The position numbers were made by a program, and so were the translations under genes. Below, one piece after another: positions 23,582-32,906 of a stretch of DNA of 64,000 bases. The notes beneath the pieces were generated by a model. The model did no database searches, had not been told where the DNA came from, and was given only the letters and a program-made list of their open reading frames with translations. Each line of letters starts with the position of its first letter. Within the stretch, counting starts at the first letter, position 1. The stretch comes from Bog-756 sp963738545 (GTDB lineage Bacteria > Actinomycetota > Acidimicrobiia > Acidimicrobiales > RAAP-2), in contig CAVTXA010000009.1 in NCBI GenBank assembly GCA_963738545.1, positions 682,001-746,000 on the forward strand, read 5' to 3'.

Positions 23582-25849
23582 CTACGGGCTTGGAACGACG
23601 GACGACGGTACCATCGCCGACGATTCTCTCCACAGGCCTTCGACGGCGACCGCATCGAGGGGGCCGGAGAACAGATACCCCTGTCCCACGTGGACGCCTT
23701 CGGCTCGAAGTCGATCCCGCTGTTCGGCACTCTCGACCCCCTCGGCCACCGTGGTGAGGCCGAGTACCTTGCCCAGCTGAACCAGGGTGTGCACGATCGC
23801 CGCCGATTCCTTCGTCTCGGTCATCCCGGAAACGAAGGATTGGTCGATCTTGAGGACATCGATGGGAAACTGGCGAAGATACGACAGTGAGGAGTAGCCG
23901 GTACCGAAGTCGTCGATGGCCAGCCGCACGCCAAGGGCCTTCAACAGATTGAGGCGGGCGAGCGTCGCCTCGACGTCGTTCATCAAGGTGCTCTCCGTCA
24001 GCTCCAAGATCAGCATGCCCGGATCAAATCCGGTCTCGGCCAGGGCTCCATCGACATCGTCGATGATCCGGTCCCGCTCCAGCTGCACAGCCGACACGTT
24101 GACGGACATGGCGATCGGATGGCCCTGGCGGTGCCACTCCAGACCCTGCCGGCACGCCTCGTGGAGCACCCACTCCCCCACCGGCAGGATCAAGCCGCTC
24201 GATTCCAGCGCGGGGATGAATCCATTGGGCTGGATGAGGCCGCGGTCGGGGTGCCGCCAACGCAAGAGTGCTTCCACGCCGTTGAAGACGCCCGTGGTGA
24301 GGTCAATGGTGGGTTGGTACTGAAGAAAGAATTGCCGGTCTTCGAGGGCATTCTGGAGATCGATCTCGATGGCCCGTTGGTCGTTGATCTCTTCGTGCAT
24401 GGCGGGGACAAAGGTCACCGATCGGTCCTTGCCCGCCGCCTTGGCCCGATACAGGGCGATGTCGGCATCCCGGAGCAGCTCTCCAGCCTCTGCTCTATCG
24501 CCGTCGGCGATCCCGATACTTGCGGTGACCCTGATCGGCACGTCACTGGCCGAGATCTGGAACGGGGTGGCCAGAAGTTCCCGGATTCGCTCAGCCAACG
24601 CCTGGGCCTCGACGGCGAGCGAGGCATCTTCCACGAGGACCACGAACTCGTCACCTCCCAACCGCCCGACCGTGTCCCCGTCCCGAAGTGCGGTGACCAG
24701 CCTTGCCGCCACTCCGGCGAGGAGCTGATCACCCGCCTCATGACCCAGGGTGTCATTGATGTCCTTGAAGTCATCGAGGTCGATGAACAGCGAAGCGGTC
24801 GGTGTGTGGTGGCGTCGGGCTCGCGCGTGCATCTGCTCGATCCGATTGAGAATCAAACTTCGGTTGGGAAGGCCCGTAAGGGGGTCGTGGAGTGCGGCAT
24901 GGGCCAAGCGGTCTTCAGCATCCTTTCGGCGGGTCACGTCGCGCATGTTGGCCACGATCCCGTTGACGTCGGGATCGTCGATCAAGTTGGTCATCGCCGC
25001 TTCGAACCAGAGGTACTCCCCCGATGAGGAGAGGAGTCGGATCTCCTGATGGACGGTGGCATCAGGTGAGGTCGTGGCCTCCAGGGCCTCCCGGAGCCCG
25101 GCAATGTCGTCGGGATGGATCAGTGCTGGCCCATGAAGTCTCTGGGCCTCGGCGATGGGATACCCGAGCACGACTTCAAAGGCCGGGCTTGCGTATTGGA
25201 TCGAGCCCTCCGGTGAGACGATCGTGACGATGTCGCTGGACCGGGTCACGAGAGCGGAGAAGCGTCGCTCGGAACGACGCAGCTCTCGGGCCAGTCGCTC
25301 CTGATCGGCGGCTGCGCTTCCCAGCAGCTCGATGACAACCAGCGCGCCCAAGAGCCCCAGTCCGGCCACCCCCTGGACCGTGGGCTCCCTGATGAGTGAA
25401 GGGGCGAGATGGACCGCAATGGCCACCTGGCCGAGCACCATGCAGATCGTGGTCCAGATGAGGCAGGGCCACGTAACGGTCGAATCAAACGTCTGCAGCG
25501 CGGTGACGGCCCCGAAGATAAAGCCGATCGACAGAATTGGTCCCCAGCCAGTGCAGTAGGCAACTACCGCTATCACCGCCATACTGGCCCCGATGTTGGC
25601 ATTGCGCTGCCACGGTTGATGGGATTCCGCCCAGAGGGATGAGTGAACGAGGCGGACCAGGCCGGCTCCGAGAACGACGGCCACGTACACCCAGTACGGC
25701 TCGGGTGCGATGAGCCCGAGCCACCTCAGGAGGCAAAAGGCGGCCGCCACCAGAGGAAGGACCCAGAGCGTCGGATCGGTCAGTTCGGTCTGCAGTCGAG
25801 TCAGGAAGGTGCCGATGAACGGCAACTCAGGCTCTGATAGCGACTCCAC
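23582..25849 (-). CDS. membrane GGDEF-EAL protein with PAS sensor (c-di-GMP synthesis/hydrolysis)
   Basis: 755 residues from GTG 25849. About five or six hydrophobic segments form an N-terminal sensor (to ~residue 190). A PAS domain follows (SSDIVTIVSPEGSIQYASPAFEVVLGY... with a PAC end NMRDVTRRKDAEDRL). The GGDEF domain has DPLTGLPNR and an intact RLGGDEF active site. The EAL domain has EALLRWRHP, ELTES, DDFGTGYSSL and VAEGVES with catalytic residues present, so both activities are plausible. It could control the PilZ-bearing synthase at 4363-6285. The frame is open to a TTG at 25921; GTG 25849 is preferred but uncertain. Confidence 0.92.
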   Translation of the reverse strand: MESLSEPELPFIGTFLTRLQTELTDPTLWVLPLVAAAFCLLRWLGLIAPEPYWVYVAVVLGAGLVRLVHSSLWAESHQPWQRNANIGASMAVIAVVAYCTGWGPILSIGFIFGAVTALQTFDSTVTWPCLIWTTICMVLGQVAIAVHLAPSLIREPTVQGVAGLGLLGALVVIELLGSAAADQERLARELRRSERRFSALVTRSSDIVTIVSPEGSIQYASPAFEVVLGYPIAEAQRLHGPALIHPDDIAGLREALEATTSPDATVHQEIRLLSSSGEYLWFEAAMTNLIDDPDVNGIVANMRDVTRRKDAEDRLAHAALHDPLTGLPNRSLILNRIEQMHARARRHHTPTASLFIDLDDFKDINDTLGHEAGDQLLAGVAARLVTALRDGDTVGRLGGDEFVVLVEDASLAVEAQALAERIRELLATPFQISASDVPIRVTASIGIADGDRAEAGELLRDADIALYRAKAAGKDRSVTFVPAMHEEINDQRAIEIDLQNALEDRQFFLQYQPTIDLTTGVFNGVEALLRWRHPDRGLIQPNGFIPALESSGLILPVGEWVLHEACRQGLEWHRQGHPIAMSVNVSAVQLERDRIIDDVDGALAETGFDPGMLILELTESTLMNDVEATLARLNLLKALGVRLAIDDFGTGYSSLSYLRQFPIDVLKIDQSFVSGMTETKESAAIVHTLVQLGKVLGLTTVAEGVESAEQRDRLRAEGVHVGQGYLFSGPLDAVAVEGLWRESSAMVPSSVVPSP

Positions 25850-26519
25850 CTTGTCTATATCGGCTGGTGGGAGCCTCTCTGAAGGTCCGATCGACCCATT
25901 CCGATCGTCCTGGCAGCGCAAGGAGGTGGCTCCGGGGCATCACCGGAGGACCCGAGCCGGATCGCGAGGGCCTGACCTGCGGATTCGATCCCCTCTTGCG
26001 AAGTACCCAGGCGGGCTTCTGGGGACGGGCGCTGGCGCCGGGTGGTCACAGGCGCCGCTTGTCGTGCTTCGGGAGCCCGTTCAGTCAAACAGCTGATGGT
26101 CGGACGCCGCCCGGACCATGCCGGGCCATCCGGATTTAGGGCGTTCTTACGACCCCCGCACACTTTCCTCACATGCGCCCGTTCCAATGTGGTCGGGGGG
26201 CCGGGGCAGGATGCCGGGTCGTCGGCGGACACTCGGGGGATCCGCTGGCGATCCGGTGCCTCTCCTTAAATCGGCCCCCAGACCCGGACGGCAAGATCTG
26301 TCCGTCGGCAGGCCCCACCGATGGTCAGATCTGGCACGCGATCGCAAACTGTCCGCAACCCTCGTAACCGGGATCGGATGTAGAACCGAATGAGCCGGTC
26401 AGCCCTCCCCCCGTTGGCCGGATTGCCGGGGAGCCAGTGCCTTCCGTCGATGAGCCCCATGCCGTCGATGGCAGGCGGCTCCCAGGCCACCGAGGAGGCC
26501 TCCCGGGACAGATACCGGG
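25850..26519. other. 670-bp region without a supported gene
   Basis: Only low-complexity or antisense frames occur. Composition is mixed, with AT-richer patches such as that around 26140-26170. No RNA gene, repeat or promoter is convincing. Confidence 0.5.
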
Positions 26520-27572
26520 TCACTGACACGGGCTCCTGACCCCGGTGAGGTTCACATTGAACTTGGCGCCGTTGATCCCACTGGCGATGTCGGCGGGACA
26601 GAAGGACGACGTCGTCGTCGAATACTCGGCGTTGAACACCGCCTTGTGGCCCAGAAACGGCCCGAGGTCCACACAGGTCGAGAACTGGTTGCACTGCTCG
26701 GAGATCACGCCGTCGGCCAACGGCTCCAGCGCGTTGCTGAAGCTGGTGTTCCCGATGTCATCGGGGTTCTTCACGATCACACCGAGCCCCACCGAGTGGG
26801 CATAGCCGATCAGCGTGGCCATGTACGACTCCATGTTGGCTTCGCTGATGGTGAAACCGGTCTGATACTGCCAGGTCTCATCGTTGTCGGTCTCGATGGC
26901 GTCGAAGCCCTTGGCATGGCACTCGCTGATCATCGATTCCTCGATGGCCACCGTGGTCGAGCTGTTCACGTTCAGGTAGTACTCGGGCCAACCTGACTGC
27001 TTCGACCCGAGGTCGCCTGCTGCCTTGAGCTGGGCAAAGTACGTGGTGGACTGCCCCTCGTCGGAGGCGGCGTAGTAATTCCCGGCGGTGCCCACCTCGA
27101 GATAGCAGACGACGTGGTCACCCTGGGCGTGCAGCGCGGCGACGGTGCTGGCCGGGTTCTCGAAGCCATCGATGTCGTAGATCACCGGCTTGGGTGCGAC
27201 AGCTCCCGACGGCAGCGTGTCGTTCGTGCCCATGTCCGTGGGGTTCGACAGATTCAGCGGGTGGTCCAGCTCCCACTGCCAGGGTTGGTCCCCGAGCGGT
27301 GGTGTCCACCAGCTCCCGCTCTTCACAGGAGCCGTCGCGTTTGTCGTGGACGGATCGGTGGATGTTGCTGTCGTTGTCGTGGGATTCGGGGCACAGGAAA
27401 CACCGAAGGACGTGGCGGAGTGGGAGGTCACCGTGAGGCTCGGTCCTGCACATGTCACCGACCCCGTGCTGCCGGCCGCCAGGGCCAGCACATTCGTTGC
27501 TGCGCCGGCAGTGACGGCTGTCACCACCACCGCCACCACGAGGGCGATTCCGATCGCTGCTCTTCTCACCAT
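26520..27572 (-). CDS. secreted GH114-like (endo-alpha-1,4-polygalactosaminidase type) glycosidase
   Basis: 350 residues. An N-terminal signal (MVRRAAIGIALVVAVVVTAV) is followed by a Ser/Thr-rich linker (about 40-85) and a GH114-type barrel: WWTPPLGDQPWQWEL, VIYDIDGFEN, VVCYLEVGTAGNYY, GWPEYYLNV, GFDAIETDND and LGVIVKNPDDI. Asp/Glu in YDIDGF and AIETDND are the likely catalytic region. Family members cleave galactosamine-rich exopolysaccharides. ATG 27572 has GGAG nine bases upstream. Together with the GH99-like protein it suggests matrix turnover. Confidence 0.87.
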   Translation of the reverse strand: MVRRAAIGIALVVAVVVTAVTAGAATNVLALAAGSTGSVTCAGPSLTVTSHSATSFGVSCAPNPTTTTATSTDPSTTNATAPVKSGSWWTPPLGDQPWQWELDHPLNLSNPTDMGTNDTLPSGAVAPKPVIYDIDGFENPASTVAALHAQGDHVVCYLEVGTAGNYYAASDEGQSTTYFAQLKAAGDLGSKQSGWPEYYLNVNSSTTVAIEESMISECHAKGFDAIETDNDETWQYQTGFTISEANMESYMATLIGYAHSVGLGVIVKNPDDIGNTSFSNALEPLADGVISEQCNQFSTCVDLGPFLGHKAVFNAEYSTTTSSFCPADIASGINGAKFNVNLTGVRSPCQ

Positions 27573-27962
27573 GATCTGTTGCTCCGTTGTTTGTGCTCCC
27601 TCGGTGTCTACGAACGGCCGCGGTCGGCCACCCTGCTCGCCCGAGAGTCACCAGGATCTCCGCTGTAGCGTGCCCTGTCTGGCGCGCAGCTGCTCGGTTC
27701 AGTCACCCTTGGAGCACCCCCTGCCACTCAGCGCGTTCAACAGCGCCGAGGTGGTGCATTGGGTGGCGTGGACGCACGTGCTGTGATGGCCCGTGTCGGT
27801 GCTGGTCGTTCGAAGGTCGGGGCGGCGCGGTCACCGGTGGACTGACGGCGAGCTGGGGGTGGGTCGTGGCCGATCTCCAGGAGGGAAGCCGGAGCCGTCG
27901 ACGACGATCTGCTCGCCTGCCCGGGTCACTGCATCGAAGAAGGTCGGCCTGCCCGGCGCGGC
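27573..27962. other. 390-bp region without a supported gene
   Basis: It holds the presumed promoter/leader of the GH114 gene (minus-strand TAGACA about 40 nt before its ATG). Nothing else is recognisable. Confidence 0.45.
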
Positions 27963-28400
27963 CTAAGCCGATGCTCGTGGCTGCGGTGTCTCCGGCGTGA
28001 CGGGGCCAATCGAAATCGGGCAGCTGGCGGAAGCTCCGATGGCAGCCGACGTGCGGGTGGCTGTCACTGTTGCCGACTGCGTCATGTTCGGTGGTGTCAC
28101 GAGGAATGACCGAACAAACGTGCCGCAGGATTGAGACGACCCGTTACTGCCCGACAGCAACGCCTCGGCGAGCTGTCCGGGGTTCAGCTTGACGTCGGCC
28201 GTTGCTGACCCTCCGTCCATCGTGCTTCGCTTTACCTGCACGATCTGCTGACCTTGGGTATTGAGAGCGGCAGCGCCGGGGTAGCCGTGGAGTGTGCAGG
28301 GGGACGTGCTCACATTCAAAAACCCAAGTTCTTCGGCTGCCGAGCCCGCTCCCAGGTAACTGCCCCGAATCGAAACGGCGATCTGGCCGTTGCCGCACAT
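27963..28400 (-). CDS. DUF4232-like domain protein, apparently lacking a signal peptide
   Basis: From ATG 28400, 145 residues. CGNGQIAVSIRGS, LGFLNVSTSPCTLHGYPG and AEALLSGSNGSSQSCGTF match DUF4232, usually a secreted or lipoprotein domain with paired Cys. A Thr/Pro-rich linker precedes it in frame, and the frame is open to 28775, but no hydrophobic signal or lipobox is found there or in the other two frames. The N-terminus may be lost, frameshifted or started at a non-ATG codon. Function unknown. Confidence 0.55.
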   Translation of the reverse strand: MCGNGQIAVSIRGSYLGAGSAAEELGFLNVSTSPCTLHGYPGAAALNTQGQQIVQVKRSTMDGGSATADVKLNPGQLAEALLSGSNGSSQSCGTFVRSFLVTPPNMTQSATVTATRTSAAIGASASCPISIGPVTPETPQPRASA

Positions 28401-28650
28401 GGGACCGCCAGGGGCCGTGGTCGGCGCCGTGGCCTGGGTGCTTCCATCCCGATCCCCGGGAGCGGGTTGGGTGGTCGCCCTCGGCAGACCGGCGCCGCGG
28501 ATGGAAGGCGACGCACATCGTCCGAGCGGCCGTCCAGAACCGGGCCACCTACCAGGTGCGGAATGGTTGAGGCGGGCAACCCGGGCACAGGCAGCCTTCC
28601 GGTGCACCGGCAAAAGATGCATCGGAGCGACAGCGTCACTTCTTCCGTGG

Positions 28651-29121
28651 TCAGCAGTCAGGGCGCATTGCGATGTCTCGACCGTCGAGTTGGGCGACCT
28701 CAGCGATCGATCCGATCGGTCCGATCCCCTCCTGCGAGGACGGACAAGCCCAGACGGCGACCCCGTCCCGTGCAATGGGTCGGATGGGATGGGAGTCCGG
28801 GTGCGTGGGACACTCTGGCCAGACGGGCGATCGGCCAGTGCTCCACAGTGCCTCCACGACGCACTCTTGGACCTGGTCAGCCAGACTCACCACTTGTTGT
28901 ATCCAACTCTCCCCCACGTTGATGGAGATGCCAGTGCCCGAGCGTCCGAAGAAGATCATGGACGTTGCTACTCCATGCATTCCAGACCAGTCGCTCTCAC
29001 GAAACTCCGGGGTGAGCGATGTCGTCGTGGACAGATCCGCCAACACGGGTGCAAGGGCTCTCCGCAGGTCCTCATCCACAGGGCCATTCTTACCGACCGG
29101 TTGCCCCCCGACGCTCGCCAC
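28651..29121 (-). CDS. hypothetical protein
   Basis: 156 residues. N-terminal ~95 residues look like an alpha/beta domain (MIFFGRSGTGISINVGESW...). The C-terminal part carries WPECPTHPDSHPIRP and AVWACPSS, a Cys-Pro pair spaced about 25 residues apart that resembles a small metal or structural motif. GTG 29121 is the longest start; no Shine-Dalgarno or TANNNT supports it firmly. No family recognised. Confidence 0.6.
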   Translation of the reverse strand: MASVGGQPVGKNGPVDEDLRRALAPVLADLSTTTSLTPEFRESDWSGMHGVATSMIFFGRSGTGISINVGESWIQQVVSLADQVQECVVEALWSTGRSPVWPECPTHPDSHPIRPIARDGVAVWACPSSQEGIGPIGSIAEVAQLDGRDIAMRPDC

Positions 29122-29172
29122 GCATCACCCGCCCAGCGGTCGGCTGATTCCGGTAACCACCCCTCAACCCAT

Positions 29173-29730
29173 TCATTCACCGTCGGCATCGAGCCTCTGT
29201 ACGCCCTTTTGGAAGTGGCGCGCCACGGTCATGAATACCGCGGACCAGAGAGTGACAGCAACGATGACCCCAGCAATCACGCCCAGGATGACCTGCACGA
29301 CACCGTCGGTCGCATACGCCCCGACAGCAAGCCCTGCAGCTATGACAAAGAGCAACGCGTACATCGCCAGAAGCTTCCGCATGGCTGCGGCGTTGAGCGT
29401 GGGTGGGGATTCGCCCCACGGGTTGTCGTTGGCATCCGGTTCGATGCGGTGGTGAGGAGTGATCGTCCGTGTCTCGCCATCGGCGAGAATGAGAACCCAG
29501 TCAGGATTCACCTCATCGCCGTTACGGGATACGGAGACGCCGTTTCTGGTCAGCACGATCGCGGCCTGCGCCTGAAGGTCCGCGGGCCCGTCCGACAGCA
29601 CCTCAATCATCCCTGGCACCGAGCCGGGTCCCAGCTTGTTGGCTTCCTTCCAGAACTTTGACTGGTTCGTCAAGGGATTCCGGGTGATCCAATTCTCGGC
29701 TTCCTGCCGTGACATCGGATCGCTGCCCAT
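29173..29730 (-). CDS. hypothetical protein with two C-terminal membrane segments
   Basis: 185 residues. The first ~115 are soluble and hydrophilic (QEAENWITRNPLTNQSKFW, then a strand pair DWVLILADGETRTITPHHRIE). Two hydrophobic segments, at about 122-142 (LLAMYALLFVIAAGLAVGAY) and 147-168, place the C-terminus in the membrane. ATG 29730. The 51-bp gap to the previous gene suggests a two-gene unit with 28651-29121. No function recognised. Confidence 0.6.
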   Translation of the reverse strand: MGSDPMSRQEAENWITRNPLTNQSKFWKEANKLGPGSVPGMIEVLSDGPADLQAQAAIVLTRNGVSVSRNGDEVNPDWVLILADGETRTITPHHRIEPDANDNPWGESPPTLNAAAMRKLLAMYALLFVIAAGLAVGAYATDGVVQVILGVIAGVIVAVTLWSAVFMTVARHFQKGVQRLDADGE

Positions 29731-30221
29731 GGCTCATTGTCGCATGGCCGACGCGTTTCGGAGCCACAGTCTGTCGTCGATCGACCCGGCTCTTGAGTGC
29801 GTCGTCCGACGAATCCTTGTGGTGGCCACGCCGGAGCGCAGGTGGCGGATCCCGTGCTCGACGGGCCCGGCCACAACGGCCTGCCTGACTGCCTCGGCGT
29901 CCGCCACTGCCCATGGCTAACCGGGATCCGTTCGGATGTCAACGGGTGTGGTCATGCGGACGAATCGCACCGCTTCCGAAACGGGTGTAGACCGGAGGAT
30001 GTCGGAGGAACGAGGGCCAGGCCATGGCCACACGACCACACGAATCGCCCACCTGCCCCGGATCAGGAACGTACCCGGACATCGTCACCGACCCAAATTC
30101 TTGACGAACTGACGTTTGTCTGCGCCGCCTGCGGGGTAAGCGTGCCGAACTTTGAGCCCGCCCCGGTCCACCGGCACGCCCTCGCCACGTTCTGAGTCGA
30201 TCTCCGATCCAGAAGGGCGAA
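29731..30221. other. 491-bp region without a supported gene
   Basis: Short frames exist on both strands but none has a plausible start context or recognisable product. Confidence 0.45.
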
Positions 30222-30395
30222 CTACTGGCCCGACGAGCTCAGCGGATCCATCGTCACTGGTATGCACAGGATTTCAGCAATCACCGCGTCGGCGGCGGCT
30301 TCGTCAGACGCTCGGAGGTCAGCAAGCCAATCGAAGCTCAGTTGCTCTGGTTGGGGATGCGGTGCCCTGCCCCGCACGCTCGGCTCTGGTGGCAT
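30222..30395 (-). CDS. 57-residue hypothetical small protein
   Basis: ATG 30395 to TAG 30222. The core LSFDWLADLRASDEAAADAV is amphipathic helix-like and acidic. TAGCGT sits six nt before the ATG, matching the leaderless promoter pattern of this window. That arrangement is the main support. No family recognised. Confidence 0.4.
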   Translation of the reverse strand: MPPEPSVRGRAPHPQPEQLSFDWLADLRASDEAAADAVIAEILCIPVTMDPLSSSGQ

Positions 30396-30401
30396 CTGAG
30401 A

Positions 30402-30407
30402 ACGCTA
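30402..30407 (-). promoter_or_regulatory. -10 hexamer TAGCGT before a small ORF
   Basis: TAGCGT, TCTCAG, ATG on the minus strand. Confidence 0.4.
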
Positions 30408-30699
30408 CCCAGCGCACCAGCGAAAGTAGCGGACCCTCAAGGGTGAGAGGGATCCATGGCGACTCGGTCACCGCCGTGACATACCTCAGCGGCTCAGCGA
30501 TCAATTCTGGGGCGATGCCCCGTTGAGATTCGGACGAGCGTGCTTGCTGATGGTGACGCCTGGTGGTCGTGGTGAAGCACCCAGTCGCCCGGCCGGCACG
30601 ACGGTATCCCTCCCGACCCGCCAAGCATCGTACGTCCCGTCGACTCAGAGCAGCGGCTCTCGACCGTTCGATTGCCATTGGCCCAACGGCTGCAGCCGA
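30408..30699. other. 292-bp region without a supported gene
   Basis: No convincing start, motif or repeat on either strand. Confidence 0.4.
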
Positions 30700-31083
30700 T
30701 CATTCGGGTGGCTGGCCAGGCTTGGCAGTCGAATCGGCAGCACCCGCTCGGACCGAGGTGAAGGTGTCACAGGATGCGGCCATCGTTGCCATGATGACGG
30801 CCAGCTCCCCGCCCTCATCACCTGACTCGGCCTGAAGGTCATGGACTTCGACGGTGATGGCGGCCAGGAGCCCGCTCGCCTCCACCACCTTGTTCTGCAG
30901 GTCCCGCAACCGGGTCTCCCTGTTCCTCGCCAGGAGCAGCTCGGCCTCCGCACGCACGGTCCTACCGCTCTCCTTGGCCAGCGTCTTCGCCTGAGCGATG
31001 AGTGTGTCGGCCTCGACCTCGGTATAGGTCACTTGCTTCTCGATCAGAAGACCGATCACATCACGTCGGGCAGTGCGGGCCAT
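30700..31083 (-). CDS. hypothetical coiled-coil-like protein
   Basis: 127 residues, mostly helical, with heptad-like stretches (ADTLIAQAKTLAKESG and RDLQNKVVEASGLLAAI). There is no signal peptide. It is preceded by TACAGT at exactly six nt from the ATG, a good leaderless promoter. Function unknown. Confidence 0.6.
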   Translation of the reverse strand: MARTARRDVIGLLIEKQVTYTEVEADTLIAQAKTLAKESGRTVRAEAELLLARNRETRLRDLQNKVVEASGLLAAITVEVHDLQAESGDEGGELAVIMATMAASCDTFTSVRAGAADSTAKPGQPPE

Positions 31084-31089
31084 CAGTCG

Positions 31090-31095
31090 ACTGTA
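31090..31095 (-). promoter_or_regulatory. -10 hexamer TACAGT, leaderless start
   Basis: TACAGT, CGACTG, ATG 31083 on the minus strand. Confidence 0.55.
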
Positions 31096-31215
31096 ACGCC
31101 ACTCCTGCTACGCCCGTGTCCGAAACATCGCCAAAGTTCTGACACTCGCCTCAGCCGCCGGTCCCCGCACCTGGCGGTGAATCCGACGATCCAGCGCAGA
31201 CCTCTGCACCCCTGT

Positions 31216-31971
31216 TCAGCCCCCAGTACTGGGGGCCAACACCGGCGGCGCGGTGCCGAACTCGGACAGGCTCCAGGCGGAAGGACGAAGGTGCTGCCCT
31301 CCTAGCCTCACGCCGTTCGGGAAGGCGTAGTTGACGACGTAACCCCCGACGACATCGGCAGTCCCCGACACGTTATGGGCGACCATCGCGGGCGGAACGT
31401 ATCGGGCACCAGAGAGTGGTGCGTAAGCAACCCACTGAGGGGGGACGTTGAGGTTGGGAATCACGAAGCTGTACCGGTCGCCGTGCCGGACTACGTCGAT
31501 TGCCGTGGTCAGGCTGCCCAGGGGTGGGAGTCCGTAGAAGCCATAGGCAACGTCGAACGGAGACGAGCCGTCGGACATGTCAAACGGAAACGAACTATAT
31601 GGGAGACCGTGGAGTCGGCCGGCCACTTGGCCTGGATTCTTGATGTAGAGATACGACCCGATGGAGGTGAACGAATGTTCGGCGTTTGGCCCGTCTCTGA
31701 TTGTTGTCTGCCATCGATTCGGCGCTTGCCAGAGACCAGATACCTGTTCGCCAGGCAGCCGCAGCGCGTCACCCTCCACTGTTGTCGTCGCTGGAGGTAA
31801 GACGGCGATGAATCGCAGGGACGACGCTTGTGTTGTGGTCACGACCGCCGACTGAAGCGCCACATCTCCACTTGTCGGAGCCGATGCCTGGCCGATCACC
31901 ACACCGACGACGGCGGCACCAGTCAGAAGCCCTAACAGGAGGTACGGAACTATCCGCCTTGACACCGACAT
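31216..31971 (-). CDS. hypothetical secreted or membrane-anchored protein
   Basis: 251 residues. Residues 6-30 form a signal or anchor (RIVPYLLLGLLTGAAVVGVV). The exported part has strand-rich segments (WQTTIRDGPNAEHSFTSIGSYLYIK) that recall LolA/LppX-type lipid-binding proteins, but the similarity is too weak to assign. TAAGCT lies six nt before ATG 31971. It is divergent from a GFA-family gene. Confidence 0.65.
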   Translation of the reverse strand: MSVSRRIVPYLLLGLLTGAAVVGVVIGQASAPTSGDVALQSAVVTTTQASSLRFIAVLPPATTTVEGDALRLPGEQVSGLWQAPNRWQTTIRDGPNAEHSFTSIGSYLYIKNPGQVAGRLHGLPYSSFPFDMSDGSSPFDVAYGFYGLPPLGSLTTAIDVVRHGDRYSFVIPNLNVPPQWVAYAPLSGARYVPPAMVAHNVSGTADVVGGYVVNYAFPNGVRLGGQHLRPSAWSLSEFGTAPPVLAPSTGG

Positions 31972-31977
31972 CGGAGC

Positions 31978-31983
31978 AGCTTA
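31978..31983 (-). promoter_or_regulatory. -10 hexamer TAAGCT, leaderless start
   Basis: TAAGCT, GCTCCG, ATG 31971 on the minus strand. Confidence 0.55.
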
Positions 31984-32139
31984 CCGGGGCGATCGCGGTC
32001 ACTTCCTGGGATCACCGCCGCCGCTCGAGCGCAGGACCACAGTGTTCCTGTAACCGCCACAAACCGGCATCGGGGGCACGCTGGGTTTGCGACGACAGCG
32101 ATCGTTGCCCTGACATCGGCCGTATGCCACGGTTTAGGG

Positions 32140-32562
32140 GTGACTCGAAGGGCGGAGTGCGCTTGCGGGCGGGTACAGGTCACCGTCGAGGGTGAGCCTG
32201 TAGTCGTTGCCGTTTGTCATTGTGGGTTCTGCCAGAGGAGGACAGGCAGCATCGTGCAGGTCAGCGCCGTGTTCGTCGAGGAGGATGTTTCGATCGTAGG
32301 CACGACAGCCGTCTTCAACGGCCTCGAGCTCAACGGCGTCGGAACCTCGAACGGAGATGACGTCAGCTACCACTTTTGCCCGACATGCGGCTCAACGGTG
32401 TTCTGGAGGATTCGAGGGCGTCCAACGCTGGCGGTTGCCGTGGGTGGTTTCGTCGATGCGGAGTTTCCGGCACCGACCATTGAACTACACACGCCCTATC
32501 GGCATCACTGGATGTCACCTGTCGAAGGTGCCGATCAGTACGACGAGTTCCCACCCAGGTAG
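32140..32562 (+). CDS. GFA/CENP-V family zinc protein
   Basis: 140 residues. Zinc ligands of the GFA fold are visible: ECACGRVQ (Cys-x-Cys), CHCGFCQR (Cys-x-Cys-x-x-Cys) and FCPTCGSTVFW. The family was named for glutathione-dependent formaldehyde-activating enzyme, but most members have no proven activity. GTG 32140 is the start used; no promoter hexamer is at the usual spacing. Confidence 0.87.
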   Translation: MTRRAECACGRVQVTVEGEPVVVAVCHCGFCQRRTGSIVQVSAVFVEEDVSIVGTTAVFNGLELNGVGTSNGDDVSYHFCPTCGSTVFWRIRGRPTLAVAVGGFVDAEFPAPTIELHTPYRHHWMSPVEGADQYDEFPPR

Positions 32563-32870
32563 TGGATCACCCTCCCTTGTAGCCCCACCGAACCTGGCGG
32601 TAAGGGCACGGCGGTCGGCCGGTCAGCATCAAGGAGCCGCTCCTCCCTACCCGGGGAAAATTGCCGGGTCCGGAGCTCAGGTGGCGGGACCTTCGCTCAA
32701 CGGACTCGGCATCGTCAAGGTATTCCAGGAACCTGACGACTCCATGACAGTCGGACGTCGTCCCGCGATGGAGGCCGAACTTCATGAGCAACGGCTAGTG
32801 GTGTTGCGCTCCTGGCTCACCGCTTTCGGCCGCTCTTCATGTCAGAGTGCCGCGGGAGCGGGGCACTTAT
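32563..32870. other. 308-bp region without a supported gene
   Basis: Nothing recognisable. It leads into an inverted repeat and a -10 at 32871-32898. Confidence 0.4.
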
Positions 32871-32898
32871 TAACCGGGCGCTAGCCGCCGGTTAGCGT
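32871..32898 (+). promoter_or_regulatory. inverted repeat TAACCGG-N10-CCGGTTA overlapping a TAGCGT -10
   Basis: TAACCGG (32871-32877) and CCGGTTA (32888-32894) are exact reverse complements; TAGCGT (32893-32898) overlaps the right arm. ATG 32907 follows eight nt later. An operator over a leaderless promoter is likely. Confidence 0.5.
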
Positions 32899-32906
32899 TG
32901 TGGCTC

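Noticed and set aside
29797..30195. 132-residue plus-strand frame ending with a CAACG motif
   Set aside because: It has no plausible start or recognisable domain apart from a single CxxC.
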